Shown piece after piece: positions 7,941 to 16,244 of a DNA stretch of 44,903 bases. The translations under genes were made by a program, and so were the position numbers. Each line of letters begins with the position of its first letter. Position 1 is the first letter of the stretch. The notes under the pieces were generated by a model. The model worked only from the letters and a program-made list of their open reading frames with translations, searched no databases and was not told the DNA's origin. Origin of the DNA: Bradyrhizobium ivorense (lineage in GTDB: Bacteria; Pseudomonadota; Alphaproteobacteria; Rhizobiales; Xanthobacteraceae); NCBI RefSeq assembly GCF_900696085.1, contig NZ_CAADFC020000006.1:1-44903 (forward strand). The letters are read 5' to 3'.

Positions 7941-8803
7941 TGGAACGAACCCAAATCTTCGACCTCATGGGCGAACTCAAGCTCTACGGCATGAAGGCTG
8001 CCTTCGACGAGATCATGGCAACTGCCGTCAAACGCCAGCACGAACCTCAGCGCATTGTCGGCGACCTGCTCAACGCCGAGATCAACGAGAAGCAAGCCAG
8101 GTCGATCAAATACCAGCTCACCATTGCCAAGCTGCCGCTTGCCAAGGACATCGCCGACTTCCAGTTCGACGGCACGCCGATCAATCAGACTCTCGTCAAT
8201 GATCTCGCCGGCGGCGGCTTCATTGCCCAACAACGCAACGTCGTGCTGGTTGGCGGCACCGGCACAGGCAAAACCCACCTGGCCATTGCCATCGCCAGAA
8301 GCTGCATCCGATCCGGGGCCCGCGGCCGCTTCTTCAACGTAGTCGACCTCGTCAATCGCCTCGAGACCGAGACCCGCAACGGACGGCAAGGACGGCTCGC
8401 CGAGCATCTGACCCGGATGGACTTCATCGTGCTAGATGAACTCGGCTATTTGCCCTTCGCCCAGTCCGGTGGCCAGCTTCTCTTCCACCTCGTCAGCCGG
8501 CTCTATGAGCGCGCCTCTGTCATCGTGACCACCAATCTCGCCTTCGGCGAATGGCCGAGCGTGTTCGGCGACGCCAAAATGACAACCGCGCTGCTCGACC
8601 GGTTGACCCATCACTGCGACATTGTCGAGACCGGCAACGATAGCTGGCGGTTCAAGAGCCGAGACGACGATCACGCCACCCGCGCTCGTCTCGCCTCCGC
8701 TATCCCGGCCAGCTCCGACGAGACGAGCGCTACCAGCAAAGCCCGCCGCGCAAAGGGGTCAAAATTGGACGCCGATGAGGGGTCAAATTTGCAAGCCGAT
8801 TGA
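7940..8803 (+). CDS. istB: IS21-family ATPase helper IstB
   Basis: 287 residues, starting in the ATGA overlap with istA. A DnaC-like AAA+ ATPase: Walker [10 protein letters not shown] at about 105 and Walker [12 protein letters not shown] at about 161, then the sensor region [20 protein letters not shown]. IstB assembles on DNA and activates IstA at the target. The last 20 codons run through the right terminal inverted repeat, so the stop codon lies within the tip of the element; this makes a poorly conserved tail ([20 protein letters not shown]). Confidence 0.95.
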   Translation: MERTQIFDLMGELKLYGMKAAFDEIMATAVKRQHEPQRIVGDLLNAEINEKQARSIKYQLTIAKLPLAKDIADFQFDGTPINQTLVNDLAGGGFIAQQRNVVLVGGTGTGKTHLAIAIARSCIRSGARGRFFNVVDLVNRLETETRNGRQGRLAEHLTRMDFIVLDELGYLPFAQSGGQLLFHLVSRLYERASVIVTTNLAFGEWPSVFGDAKMTTALLDRLTHHCDIVETGNDSWRFKSRDDDHATRARLASAIPASSDETSATSKARRAKGSKLDADEGSNLQAD

Positions 8804-8829
8804 CAGAGCAAGTAAGCTACTGACATTCT

Positions 8830-8876
8830 TGGTGGGCCCGGCAGGACTCGAACCTGCAACCAGACCGTTATGAGCG
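8830..8876 (-). repeat. tRNA 3' fragment, attachment-site-like, copy 1
   Basis: On the minus strand it reads from the anticodon loop (CTCATAA, anticodon CAU) through a perfect T-arm (GCAGG-TTCGAGT-CCTGC) and acceptor strand (GGGCCC) to CCA. The 5' half of the tRNA is absent: the sequence beyond 8876 does not rebuild the D-arm or a full anticodon stem. It is therefore a Met or Ile2 tRNA remnant, not a functional tRNA. It starts 24 bases right of the IS21 element. Confidence 0.85.
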
Positions 8877-8959
8877 ACGGGACAACGATCTGGTCGGTTG
8901 ATTTCCCTTGGCTTTTGTTTGTCTTCGTTCGCGTTTGTGGTCGTTTGATCAATTCGTTT

Positions 8960-8978
8960 CTGGTGCGAAACTGGTGCG
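8960..8978 (+). repeat. Paired CTGGTGCG direct repeats near attachment-like site 1
   Basis: CTGGTGCG occurs at 8960-8967 and 8971-8978, that is with 11-base spacing, about 85 bases inside tRNA copy 1. A further CTGGTGCG at 19050-19057 lies about 50 bases inside copy 2. Short direct repeats about one helical turn apart beside a core site are typical of integrase arm-binding sites; the assignment is inference. Confidence 0.4.
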
Positions 8979-9047
8979 GCTAGTCTGATCTTCCAGCTTC
9001 TGCTTTCTGTATCTTCCGTCTTCGAATTTGAGCTGCGGGACGAGGTG

Positions 9048-9644
9048 TTATCGACGGCGCCCTTTCTTGCGGGAGTCCGGCCGACTCGCTGCGGAGGCTC
9101 GCTGATCCTCCTGCGACTTGAGCGTAGCCTGCACATGTACGGCCAGCTTCAACGCGCTATCAGCGTTTGACGCAAGCCGTGACAGCAGCTGAGCCAGCAT
9201 CTTGAACTCCTCGCGCGTCAGCATGCCAAACAGCGCGTCGTTGACCGGTCGCTGCAAGGCGGCAAGGCGGATCAATAGGCTCATTCCGTGCTGGGTGAGG
9301 GCAAGTTGCACCCGCCGTCCGTCTTCGGGATGAGGGCTTTTCTCGAGCAGGCCGTCCGACACCAGTTTGTTGATCTCATTGGTGACGAAGGCGCCGCTTA
9401 AGTACAGCCGCTCGGCGACCTGATTCACGCCCATCGGTTCTTCCGCAGTCGAATTCTTGATCGCGATCAGGATCAGATACTGGGTAGGCGACAGGTCGAC
9501 GAAGCCTGCGAATATTTCACGGCAGGCCTCCAGGCTGCGTCCGAACGCGAAATAGTCGTAGAGCAGGCCGCGGAGTGTGCGGTCTCCCTCCTTGTCGAGC
9601 AACTCAGGCTTCGAGGCCGTCAGCAGCGCATCGGACACGGGCAT
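9048..9644 (-). CDS. MarR-family transcriptional regulator
   Basis: 198 residues, divergent from the catabolic operon. The winged-helix core is about 50-150: LSPTQYLILIAIKN, then GVNQVAERLYLSGAFVTNEI as recognition helix region, and SPHPEDGRRVQLALTQHG as the wing with the conserved DxR. The C-terminus is long and basic (SRPDSRKKGRRR). MarR proteins usually repress neighbouring catabolic genes and release DNA on binding an aromatic ligand. A GGAGAGA Shine-Dalgarno precedes the ATG at 9644. A perfect 19-base palindrome lies in the divergent promoter region, which fits autoregulation and control of the operon. Confidence 0.9.
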   Translation of the reverse strand: MPVSDALLTASKPELLDKEGDRTLRGLLYDYFAFGRSLEACREIFAGFVDLSPTQYLILIAIKNSTAEEPMGVNQVAERLYLSGAFVTNEINKLVSDGLLEKSPHPEDGRRVQLALTQHGMSLLIRLAALQRPVNDALFGMLTREEFKMLAQLLSRLASNADSALKLAVHVQATLKSQEDQRASAASRPDSRKKGRRR

Positions 9645-9725
9645 TCTCTCCGCAAAATCATAGCGTTGGACTCTGCCTAAAGAGCACGCACGCGCTCGGT
9701 CAGCAAGGGTATTGACATTTCCAAG

Positions 9726-9744
9726 TAGCTTTGCCAGAAAGCTA
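9726..9744. promoter_or_regulatory. Candidate MarR operator palindrome
   Basis: TAGCTTTgccagAAAGCTA: perfect 7-base arms around a 5-base centre. It covers the predicted -35 element of the operon promoter, 43 bases upstream of the first operon ATG and 82 bases upstream of the divergent marR ATG. Size and symmetry are typical of MarR dimer sites. Binding is inferred. Confidence 0.55.
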
Positions 9745-9759
9745 TCTGAGAATTATAAA
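9731..9759 (+). promoter_or_regulatory. Predicted sigma-70-type promoter of the catabolic operon
   Basis: TTGCCA at 9731-9736 and TATAAA at 9754-9759, separated by exactly 17 bases, 27 bases upstream of the flavin reductase ATG. A TTGACA at 9712 has no suitable -10 partner. The -35 lies inside the palindrome at 9726-9744, so repressor binding would block polymerase. Confidence 0.5.
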
Positions 9760-9786
9760 TCAGGGCCGGGCGACGAGGCAGTGTCC

Positions 9787-10305
9787 ATGGAGGATCGTGC
9801 ATTCAGGCGTGCTCTCGGCGAATTCGCCACCGGGGTTGCGGTGGTGACCGCGCGCGGGAAGGGCAAAGAGCTTATCGGCATGACCATGAGTTCGTTCAAT
9901 TCCGTCTCGCTCGATCCGCCGCTCGTTCTTTTCAGCGTCGACCGCAAGGCGCGCAGCCTGCCTGCGATGCTCGAAGCCAAGGGTTTCGCCGTGAACATCC
10001 TGGCGCGTGACCAGGAAAACATCTCCAACCAGTTCGCGCGCGCTCTCTCCAACAAATGGGACCAGGTGAGGACGTCGGTCGGCCATGCCGAGGCGCCGCT
10101 GATCTCGGGCGCGATGGCTCATTTCGAATGCGCGCCCTACGCGGTCTACGAGGGCGGCGACCACGTAATCTTCGTCGTCCGTGTCATTAGGCACGCGAGC
10201 CGCGCCGAGGACGCTGCTCCCCTGATCTTCTTTCGCGGTCGATACCGCGATCTCGTCGATGAAACCGAGCGCGAGCCGACCTGGCCGCTTCCCATTCACT
10301 ACTAG
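9787..10305 (+). CDS. Flavin reductase, HpaC-like component of a two-component monooxygenase
   Basis: 172 residues from the ATG at 9787 (GAGG 8 bases upstream); a TTG further upstream would precede the promoter and is rejected. FRRALGEFATGVAVVTARGK, then MTMSSFNSVSLDPPLVLFSV and FAVNILARDQENISNQFA, are the conserved segments of the flavin reductase-like split-barrel family. It would use NAD(P)H to reduce FMN or FAD, which diffuses to the oxygenase encoded next. Gap to that gene is 21 bases, so the pair is co-transcribed. Cytoplasmic. Family is secure; flavin preference is not visible. Confidence 0.92.
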   Translation: MEDRAFRRALGEFATGVAVVTARGKGKELIGMTMSSFNSVSLDPPLVLFSVDRKARSLPAMLEAKGFAVNILARDQENISNQFARALSNKWDQVRTSVGHAEAPLISGAMAHFECAPYAVYEGGDHVIFVVRVIRHASRAEDAAPLIFFRGRYRDLVDETEREPTWPLPIHY

Positions 10306-10326
10306 TTTCGAACCGGAGAAACTGCG

Positions 10327-11796
10327 ATGCGCAGCGCAAAGGAATATCTGTCAGGCCTGAAGGACGGTCGGACCATCTACATAAACGGCGCCTCGGTCGG
10401 CGATGTCACGACGCACCATGCCTTTCGCAATCTCGCGAGCTCCATGGCGGGCCTGTTCGACTTCGCGAGCGCGCCGGAGAACGCGGAACTGATGTCGTTC
10501 GACACGGGCGCGGGTCGCGCCAACCGCATCTGGCAGCTTCCGACCTCCTATGCCGAGCTCGTGACGCGGCGCAAGGCGCTGGAGGCGTGGGCCTCGCTGC
10601 ATGCCGGTTTCATGGGCCGGGCTCCGGACCACGTGGCGTCCTGCATTTCCGGGCTCTACATGGGGCTCGACGTCTTCAAAGCCTATGATCCCGCCCGCGC
10701 CGGCGCGCTCGAGAGCTATTACCGCTACGTCCGCGATAGGGATCTCTATCTCACCTACGTCATCATCAATCCGCAGGCCGATCGTTCGAAGGGCGCGGCC
10801 GAACAGGCCGATCCATTCCTCACCGCCGGCGTCGTCGACCGTGACGCGGAGGGGATCACGATCCGCGGCGCCAAGATGCTCGCCACCGGCGGCGTGGTCG
10901 CCGACGAGGTCTTCGTCACCACCATCCAACCGATGCGTCCGGGCGAAGAGCGTTATGCGATGTCCTTCGCGATTTCGATGAACACGAAGGGCCTCAAGAT
11001 GCTGTCGCGCAAGTCCTACGAGGATGCGGCGGGTGCAGTGTTCGACAATCCCTTGTCCAGCCGTTTCGACGAGAACGACTCGGTTCTCTATTTCGACGAT
11101 GTGAAGGTGCCGTGGGACCGGGTCTTCATCGAAGGCAACGTCGAAATGTGCCAGAAGCAGTTTCACGCAACGCCGTGCCACGTCTACCAGAACTATCAGG
11201 CCATGGTCCGATTGAGCGTGAAGCTCAAGTTCCTGACCGGCCTTGCGCATCGGACCGCCGACATGAATGGCGTCACCCAGTTTCCGCAGGTGCGCGAAAT
11301 GCTCGGTCAGCTCGCGGCCGAGACCGGAATGGTCGATGCGCTGGTGGCGGCGATGGAAGCCAAGGGCACGCAGGTCGGCCCCTATTTCGTCCCGGACCGG
11401 CACACGCTCTACTCCGCGCAGGTGCTGACGCAGCAGCTTTACGCCCACGTCATCAATACGCTTCGCGAGCTCGCCGGTGGCGGCATGATCATGCTGCCTT
11501 CGTCGGTTGCGGACTTCGACAATCCCGAGATCGCGGCCTTGATCGCCAAGACCCAGCAGTCGCCGAAGGCCAATTCGCATGATCGCGTGAAATTCTACAA
11601 GCTCGCCTGGGATGCGGTCGGCTCCGAGTTCGGTTCGCGCCACCAGCAGTACGAGATGTTCTACGCCGGTGCGACCTTCGTCACCAAGGGTCACTCCTAT
11701 CGCACCTACGATTGGGCCGGCGCCGACCGCTTGGTGCAGACCATGCTCGATTCCTACGACCTCAACGGCGTCTCGACCGCCAGTAAAGCCGCCTGA
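10327..11796 (+). CDS. HpaB-family FADH2-dependent monooxygenase, oxygenase component
   Basis: 489 residues, the usual length of 4-hydroxyphenylacetate 3-hydroxylase and phenol or chlorophenol 4-monooxygenase oxygenases. Typical segments: the N-terminal MRSAKEYLSGLKDGRTIYIN, the acyl-CoA dehydrogenase-like middle (ITIRGAKMLATGGVVADEVF), LYFDDVKVPWDRVFIEGNVE, and the C-terminal helical part with RELAGGGMIMLPSSVADFDN. It hydroxylates a phenol-like ring using O2 and reduced flavin from the preceding reductase. The true substrate is not deducible; the ABC importer and amidase nearby suggest an imported aromatic amide or N-heterocycle (inference). RBS GGAGAAACTGCG. Confidence 0.92.
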   Translation: MRSAKEYLSGLKDGRTIYINGASVGDVTTHHAFRNLASSMAGLFDFASAPENAELMSFDTGAGRANRIWQLPTSYAELVTRRKALEAWASLHAGFMGRAPDHVASCISGLYMGLDVFKAYDPARAGALESYYRYVRDRDLYLTYVIINPQADRSKGAAEQADPFLTAGVVDRDAEGITIRGAKMLATGGVVADEVFVTTIQPMRPGEERYAMSFAISMNTKGLKMLSRKSYEDAAGAVFDNPLSSRFDENDSVLYFDDVKVPWDRVFIEGNVEMCQKQFHATPCHVYQNYQAMVRLSVKLKFLTGLAHRTADMNGVTQFPQVREMLGQLAAETGMVDALVAAMEAKGTQVGPYFVPDRHTLYSAQVLTQQLYAHVINTLRELAGGGMIMLPSSVADFDNPEIAALIAKTQQSPKANSHDRVKFYKLAWDAVGSEFGSRHQQYEMFYAGATFVTKGHSYRTYDWAGADRLVQTMLDSYDLNGVSTASKAA

Positions 11797-11811
11797 ACCA
11801 GGAGACCGCTC

Positions 11812-12192
11812 ATGCCCGTCAATAAGAAGCACGACGAATTTTACACGCTCGACATGGCAACCGGTTGGGAAGTGCCGGCCGGCTATCCGGCCGGTATCCA
11901 GCAGAAAATCATCTCGGGCGGATTGGACGAAGAGAGGCGAAGCGGGACGCGGACCCGACTGCTTCGCTTCGCGCCCGGCGTCTACACCACAGCGCCATTC
12001 TCCCACGAATATTGGGAAGAGGTCTATCTCGTCTCGGGCGACTTGATCGTCGGTAACGATGCGAAGGGCGAGGGTGGCAAGAGCTTTCCGCCGAACACCT
12101 ATGCATGCCGCCCACCGCACGCGCCGCATGGCCCGTTCAAGTCGGTGAACGGCTGCCTGCTGCTGGAAATGCACTATTTCGATCCGGTGTGA
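11812..12192 (+). CDS. Cupin-domain protein, possible dioxygenase or isomerase
   Basis: 126 residues, a single cupin fold. The first cupin motif is in TTAPFSHEYWEEVYLVSGDL (His and Glu metal ligands), the second in YACRPPHAPHGPFKSVNGCL (His ligand). Such small cupins include ChrR-like and 2,4'-dihydroxyacetophenone dioxygenase-like enzymes. Lying between the monooxygenase and the transporter, it is a candidate for the step after hydroxylation, for example ring cleavage; this is inference. Gap 15 bases after hpaB-like gene, RBS AGGAGACCGCTC. No signal peptide. Confidence 0.8.
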   Translation: MPVNKKHDEFYTLDMATGWEVPAGYPAGIQQKIISGGLDEERRSGTRTRLLRFAPGVYTTAPFSHEYWEEVYLVSGDLIVGNDAKGEGGKSFPPNTYACRPPHAPHGPFKSVNGCLLLEMHYFDPV

Positions 12193-12245
12193 TCCGGATC
12201 GCTGCCGCACAACATCATTCGACCAGCACAGGGGGAAGAGAAGTC

Positions 12246-13634
12246 ATGACGTCTAGAGGTATCTCTGTCGGAGTTGCGCGTTGCCTATCGTCACTTGAAC
12301 GGCTCTTCAGGCTGGATTGCGGCCTGCCGCAGCGGAATGTCCGATGGATGGTGGATGGACTTGCCGGGGCACTCGCGCTCGGTGTCGTCGCCTCCACGCC
12401 GGCTGCGGCGCAGGACAAGCCGAGCGCGGTGGGACTGGGCATCTTCACGTTCACCTCGGGGCCTGCCGCAGCCTATGGCATGCCAGGGAAGAACGCGGCC
12501 GACCTCATGATCGACGAGATCAATGCAAAGGGCGGCATCGGTGGCGTGCCGGTCAGCGCGACCTATGTCGACGAGGCGCAGGGCGCACAGGGTGTGATCG
12601 CGGAGTATCGACGGCTCGCCGGGGACGCGAAGAACCAGGTGATGGTCGCTGCCCTGTCGAGCGCGAATTGCCTGGCGCTGGCACCGCTCGCCGAGCAGCT
12701 CGAGGTGCCCACCGTAGGCTGGAACTGCGATACCCACCAGCTGCTGATGGACGGCAAGAGCAAATATGTGTTTCGCCCGAACGGCAACACCGTGCCCGAA
12801 TTCATCGCCTACGCGATGTACCTGCTGGACCGCAAACCCGACGTGAAGACGGTGGCGATCATCAACCCGGACTATGCGTTCGGCCATGACGCGGCAAAGA
12901 TATTCACAGCGGCGCTGAAAGCCCTGAAGCCGGACGTCGAGATCGTCGCCGAGCTCTATCCGAAGCCCGGCTCGCCGAACTACCAGACCGAAATCTCGCG
13001 CCTTGCCACCGCGCGCCCGGACGTCGTCTTCTCAAACCTCTGGGGCGCCGACCTCGAGAACTTCGTGCGCCAGGCGGCGCCGCGCGGGATCTTCACCTCT
13101 AGTCAAGTCATCCTCGCGCTCGGCGAGACAGTGCTGCAGCGAGTGCCCTTGCCTGACGGGGTGATCGTCGGTGTTCTCGGCGACGGCTGGTGGATGTCCC
13201 CGGACGCCAAGGCGAAGCCGGAGACGGTGAAGTTTGCCGAAGCCTACAAGGCACGCTTCGGCGAGTATCCGGTGTTCCCATCGATCAAGATGGCCAACGC
13301 GCTGATCTATGTGAAAGTGGCGTTTGATGCCGCGATGCAGAGGAACGGCGGCAAATGGCCGACGCGTGCCGAGCTCGCCGATGCCATGAAGGGCAGCAAG
13401 GTCGAGACCCTGACCGGCACTGCGCAGACGCGGGCCGACAATGATGGCCTCGTCGATCAGATCGTGGGCGTGACCGTGAAGACACCGGCGCAGCAGTTTC
13501 CCGTGATCGGTGACATGGTCCGCTACAAGGGCGACGGCCTGATGCCGCAGGTCGGCCAGGATCCGCTCGCGTGGATTGCGACGCTCAAGCCCGAGTTCGC
13601 AAAAAATCTGCCGAAGCCGGGCAGCTACAAATAG
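12246..13634 (+). CDS. Branched-chain-type (HAAT) ABC transporter substrate-binding protein
   Basis: 462 residues from the ATG at 12246, preceded by a GGGGGAAGAG Shine-Dalgarno. A hydrophobic segment (VDGLAGALALGVVASTPAAA) ends with AAAQ, so cleavage is likely near residue 56; the N-region is unusually long, and an internal ATG at 12348 could be the real start. The mature part is a Leu/Ile/Val-binding type I periplasmic protein: LGIFTFTSGPAAAYGMPGKN, then ADLMIDEINAKGGIGGVPVS and VAIINPDYAFGHDAAKIFTA. It captures the substrate for the permeases encoded next. The family also handles amides and aromatic acids, which fits this operon. Confidence 0.92.
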   Translation: MTSRGISVGVARCLSSLERLFRLDCGLPQRNVRWMVDGLAGALALGVVASTPAAAQDKPSAVGLGIFTFTSGPAAAYGMPGKNAADLMIDEINAKGGIGGVPVSATYVDEAQGAQGVIAEYRRLAGDAKNQVMVAALSSANCLALAPLAEQLEVPTVGWNCDTHQLLMDGKSKYVFRPNGNTVPEFIAYAMYLLDRKPDVKTVAIINPDYAFGHDAAKIFTAALKALKPDVEIVAELYPKPGSPNYQTEISRLATARPDVVFSNLWGADLENFVRQAAPRGIFTSSQVILALGETVLQRVPLPDGVIVGVLGDGWWMSPDAKAKPETVKFAEAYKARFGEYPVFPSIKMANALIYVKVAFDAAMQRNGGKWPTRAELADAMKGSKVETLTGTAQTRADNDGLVDQIVGVTVKTPAQQFPVIGDMVRYKGDGLMPQVGQDPLAWIATLKPEFAKNLPKPGSYK

Positions 13635-13678
13635 GTCGGTGACGTTCACCTGATTCCAGTCACGGAAGGCGGAAGCCG

Positions 13679-14578
13679 ATGTCGAATGCAATCATCCCCC
13701 TGCTGCTGGACAGTCTGGCCAGCGCCGCGTTGATCTTCTTCGCGGCGGTCGGCCTGACGCTGGTCTTCAGCGTGCTGCGCGTCCTGAACGTCGCCCATGG
13801 CAGCCTGTATTCGATTGGCGGCTATGTCGCGGCCTCGATCTGCCTGTTCATCGCGAGCCGCCAGCTCAATCCGTACTTGTCGTTCCTCGCGCTGCTGTTC
13901 AGCGCGATCTTCGTCGCGGCGATCTTCGGCCCGCTGATCGAGCGCGGCTTGGTCCGCTGGACTTACGGCAAATCGGAGGCGGTGCAGATCCTGATCACGT
14001 TCGGACTCTTCCTCATCCTGGAGGACCTCCAGCGTGTGATCTTCGGCGTCCAGTCCTTCTACGAGGACGCGCCGATGCGATTGCTCGGCGCCACGAGCAT
14101 CGGCGGCGTCGTCTATCTCAACTATCAGATCCTGCTGATCGCCATGGCACTCCTCGTCGTCGTCGGCCTGCGGCTCCTGATCAATCACACCCGGCTGGGT
14201 CGCCTGATCACGGCCGTCGTCACCGACCGCGAGATGGCGCAGTCGATCGGCATCGACACCAACCGGATCTTCATCCTGGCGTTTTCGCTCGGCGTGTTCC
14301 TGGCAGCATTGGGCGGGGCGCTGGCGACGCCGACGTCGGGCATCGCGCCGGGGCTCGGGGCCGACACCATGGTGCTCGCCTTTGCGGTTGCAGCGATAGG
14401 CGGTCTCGGACAGATCGAAGGAGCCGCATTGGCCTCGCTGATCGTGGGCCTGGCACGCGTGCTGGCGATCTATCTGGCCCCATCGCTGGATGCCGTCGCG
14501 CCCTATGCGGCGATGCTCCTCGTTCTCCTGATCCGCCCTTACGGCCTGTTCGGATCGGTCACGGCGCGGAGGATATGA
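13679..14578 (+). CDS. Branched-chain-type ABC transporter permease, LivH-like
   Basis: 299 residues with about eight hydrophobic helices. SLASAALIFFAAVGLTLVFS, followed by VLNVAHGSLYSIGGYVAAS, is the conserved LivH start (GLxLxFGxLxxxNxAHG). The C-terminal GGLGQIEGAALASLIVGLAR contains the EAA-like loop that contacts the ATPases. Forms the inner-membrane channel with the LivM-like protein. The last codons overlap the next gene by 4 bases (ATGA), so translation is coupled. Confidence 0.93.
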   Translation: MSNAIIPLLLDSLASAALIFFAAVGLTLVFSVLRVLNVAHGSLYSIGGYVAASICLFIASRQLNPYLSFLALLFSAIFVAAIFGPLIERGLVRWTYGKSEAVQILITFGLFLILEDLQRVIFGVQSFYEDAPMRLLGATSIGGVVYLNYQILLIAMALLVVVGLRLLINHTRLGRLITAVVTDREMAQSIGIDTNRIFILAFSLGVFLAALGGALATPTSGIAPGLGADTMVLAFAVAAIGGLGQIEGAALASLIVGLARVLAIYLAPSLDAVAPYAAMLLVLLIRPYGLFGSVTARRI

Positions 14579-15501
14579 TGCCAACGATCATTGCCGCTGC
14601 GGCGGTCATCGTTCTCGCGTTGCTGCCTCTGGCGGCGCCTTGGCTTCAGTTCGTTCTGACTCTTGCGATTGCCAAGGGATTTGCCGCACTCGGCGTCGCT
14701 GTGTTGCTCCGCGCCGGACTGATCTCGATCGGCCATGCGATGTTCTTTGCCGCGAGCGCCTATGCGGTCGCGTTCCTGGCGCGCGCCGGCGTCAATGATC
14801 TTGGGCTGCTGCTGATCCTGTCGGTGCTGGGCGGGGCACTCATGGGCGCCATCGCCGGATCGTTTCTCGTCCGCTATCGCGCGATCTTCTTCGCGATGTT
14901 GAATCTTGCGGTCTCTATGGTGTTCTACGCGCTCTGCGCCAAGCTCTACGGTGTCACCGGCGGGACCGACGGCATGGCGGTGCCGGTCCCGGCGGTTTTC
15001 GGGATCGTGCTTGGCGAGCCGGCCTTCAAGAGCGTGCTGTTCTATCTCAGCCTGGGGCTGATGGTGCTCGTCGGTCTGGGCGTGCAGCGCTACCTGAACA
15101 GCCCGCTTGGTCACGCGCTCTCGGCGGTCCATACCAACGAGATCCGGCTCGAATATCTGGGCATCCCGGTCTGGGCGGTTCTACTGATCGCCTATGTCGT
15201 CTCGGCGGCGCTCGCCGGCCTCGGCGGCGCGATCGCCGGCTTTGCGATCGGTCGCGTGGTTCCCGATTTCGCGTTCTGGACCGCATCCGGCCACCTCGTG
15301 CTGATCGCCGTGCTCGGCGGCATCGGTGGCGTGCCAGGCGCGTTCATCGGTGCCTTGTTCCTGGAATTGCTGCACAGCGCCGCGGTCACCGTCACCGATT
15401 CCTGGAATTTGATCGTAGGCATGACGCTGATCATCGTGATCATGTTCATGCCGCAAGGGGTCCATGGATTGTTCGCGCGCAAGGAGGCGACGAGCCTATG
15501 A
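14575..15501 (+). CDS. Branched-chain-type ABC transporter permease, LivM-like
   Basis: 308 residues, hydrophobic throughout. RAGLISIGHAMFFAASAYAV is the LivM signature region, and AALAGLGGAIAGFAIGRVVP and VLGGIGGVPGAFIGALFLEL are the C-terminal permease motifs including the cytoplasmic coupling loop. Starts in an ATGA overlap with the LivH-like gene and ends in an ATGA overlap with the LivG-like gene. Pairs with LivH in the membrane. Confidence 0.93.
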   Translation: MMPTIIAAAAVIVLALLPLAAPWLQFVLTLAIAKGFAALGVAVLLRAGLISIGHAMFFAASAYAVAFLARAGVNDLGLLLILSVLGGALMGAIAGSFLVRYRAIFFAMLNLAVSMVFYALCAKLYGVTGGTDGMAVPVPAVFGIVLGEPAFKSVLFYLSLGLMVLVGLGVQRYLNSPLGHALSAVHTNEIRLEYLGIPVWAVLLIAYVVSAALAGLGGAIAGFAIGRVVPDFAFWTASGHLVLIAVLGGIGGVPGAFIGALFLELLHSAAVTVTDSWNLIVGMTLIIVIMFMPQGVHGLFARKEATSL

Positions 15502-16244
15502 CGCCTCCTATCCTGGAAGCCAGAGGCCTTCACGTCGCATTCAACGGCGTCAAGGCTGCCGACGATGTCAGCATCGCGATCCATGACGGCGAGTTCCTCG
15601 CGATTATCGGTCCGAACGGATCCGGCAAGACGACACTGCTCAACATCTGCACGGGCTATATCCGCCCGAGGTCCGGCAGCGTGCTGCTCGACGGCCACGA
15701 CATCACCCATCTGTCGCCGCGCGCCATCGCGCGCCGCGGCGTCGCCCGCGCATTCCAGATCCCGCAGCTCTTCTCCGCCCAGCGTGTGATCGACAACATG
15801 ATGCTGGCTCTAGCGGCAACGGGTGGTCTGTGGAGCGCGGTGCAGCCGCTCGAAACGGCGAGACGGCGCGAAGAGGCCTGCGAGTTGCTCGATCTGGTCG
15901 GCCTCGCCGGCGACGCTGACCGGATCAGCAGTACGCTTCCGGAAGGCCATCGTAAGCTGCTGGATATCGCGGTTGCGCTGGCCCTGAAGCCCCGGCTGCT
16001 GCTGCTCGACGAGCCGACCAGCGGAGTGAGCGCCCTCGAACGCTTCCCGCTGATGGAGGCGCTCATGAGTGCGCTGCGCCAGCGCCGCATCACAGCGCTG
16101 TTCGTCGAGCACGACATGGACGTGGTCGCGCGCTACGCGAGCCGCGTCCTGGTGTGGAACGCCGGCAATATCATGGCCGAGGGCCGGCCCGACGAGGTGT
16201 TCAGCAATGCGCAAGTGCGCCAACGTGTCGTGGGGGTTGCTTGA
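15498..16244 (+). CDS. Branched-chain-type ABC transporter ATP-binding protein, LivG-like
   Basis: 248 residues. Walker A GPNGSGKTT near residue 36; Walker B LLLLDEPTSG near 172; the LivG-type insert RGVARAFQIPQLFSAQRVID lies between. The signature loop reads STLPEGHRKLLDIAVAL, a weak form of LSxGxQ lacking the two Gly, a variation often seen in LivG-type subunits. Couples ATP hydrolysis to transport with the LivF-like partner. Overlaps neighbours at both ends. Confidence 0.93.
   Translation: MTPPILEARGLHVAFNGVKAADDVSIAIHDGEFLAIIGPNGSGKTTLLNICTGYIRPRSGSVLLDGHDITHLSPRAIARRGVARAFQIPQLFSAQRVIDNMMLALAATGGLWSAVQPLETARRREEACELLDLVGLAGDADRISSTLPEGHRKLLDIAVALALKPRLLLLDEPTSGVSALERFPLMEALMSALRQRRITALFVEHDMDVVARYASRVLVWNAGNIMAEGRPDEVFSNAQVRQRVVGVA

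Larger units (their letters stand above)
6327..8805 (+). mobile_element. Complete IS21-family insertion sequence
   Basis: 2479 bases with imperfect terminal inverted repeats: the left end begins TGTCATTCGGCCTGCAATAT and the right end, read inward on the minus strand, begins TGTCAATCGGCTTGCAAATT. Both are followed by TTGACCCC blocks and a second internal repeat around ATCGGCGTCCAA, the multiple-terminal-repeat pattern of IS21 elements. It carries istA and istB in overlapping order. No target-site duplication is evident (GTGAGG on the left, GAGCAAG on the right), and the flanks do not belong together. Confidence 0.9.

Noticed and set aside
6321..8811. Target-site duplication around the IS21 element
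   Set aside because: GTGAGG on the left and GAGCAAG on the right do not match beyond a trivial GAG.
8830..8876. A functional tRNA gene
   Set aside because: The D-arm and the 5' acceptor strand are missing at both copies, and copy 2 has a T-stem mismatch.
9712..9786. Upstream TTG start for the flavin reductase
   Set aside because: It would put the start before the predicted promoter and operator; the ATG at 9787 has a Shine-Dalgarno and begins the conserved domain.
10351..12210. Very long open frame (about 619 codons) on the minus strand
   Set aside because: It lies opposite the monooxygenase and cupin genes, has Arg/His/Asp-rich composition typical of antisense frames in GC-rich DNA, and no ribosome binding site or domain.
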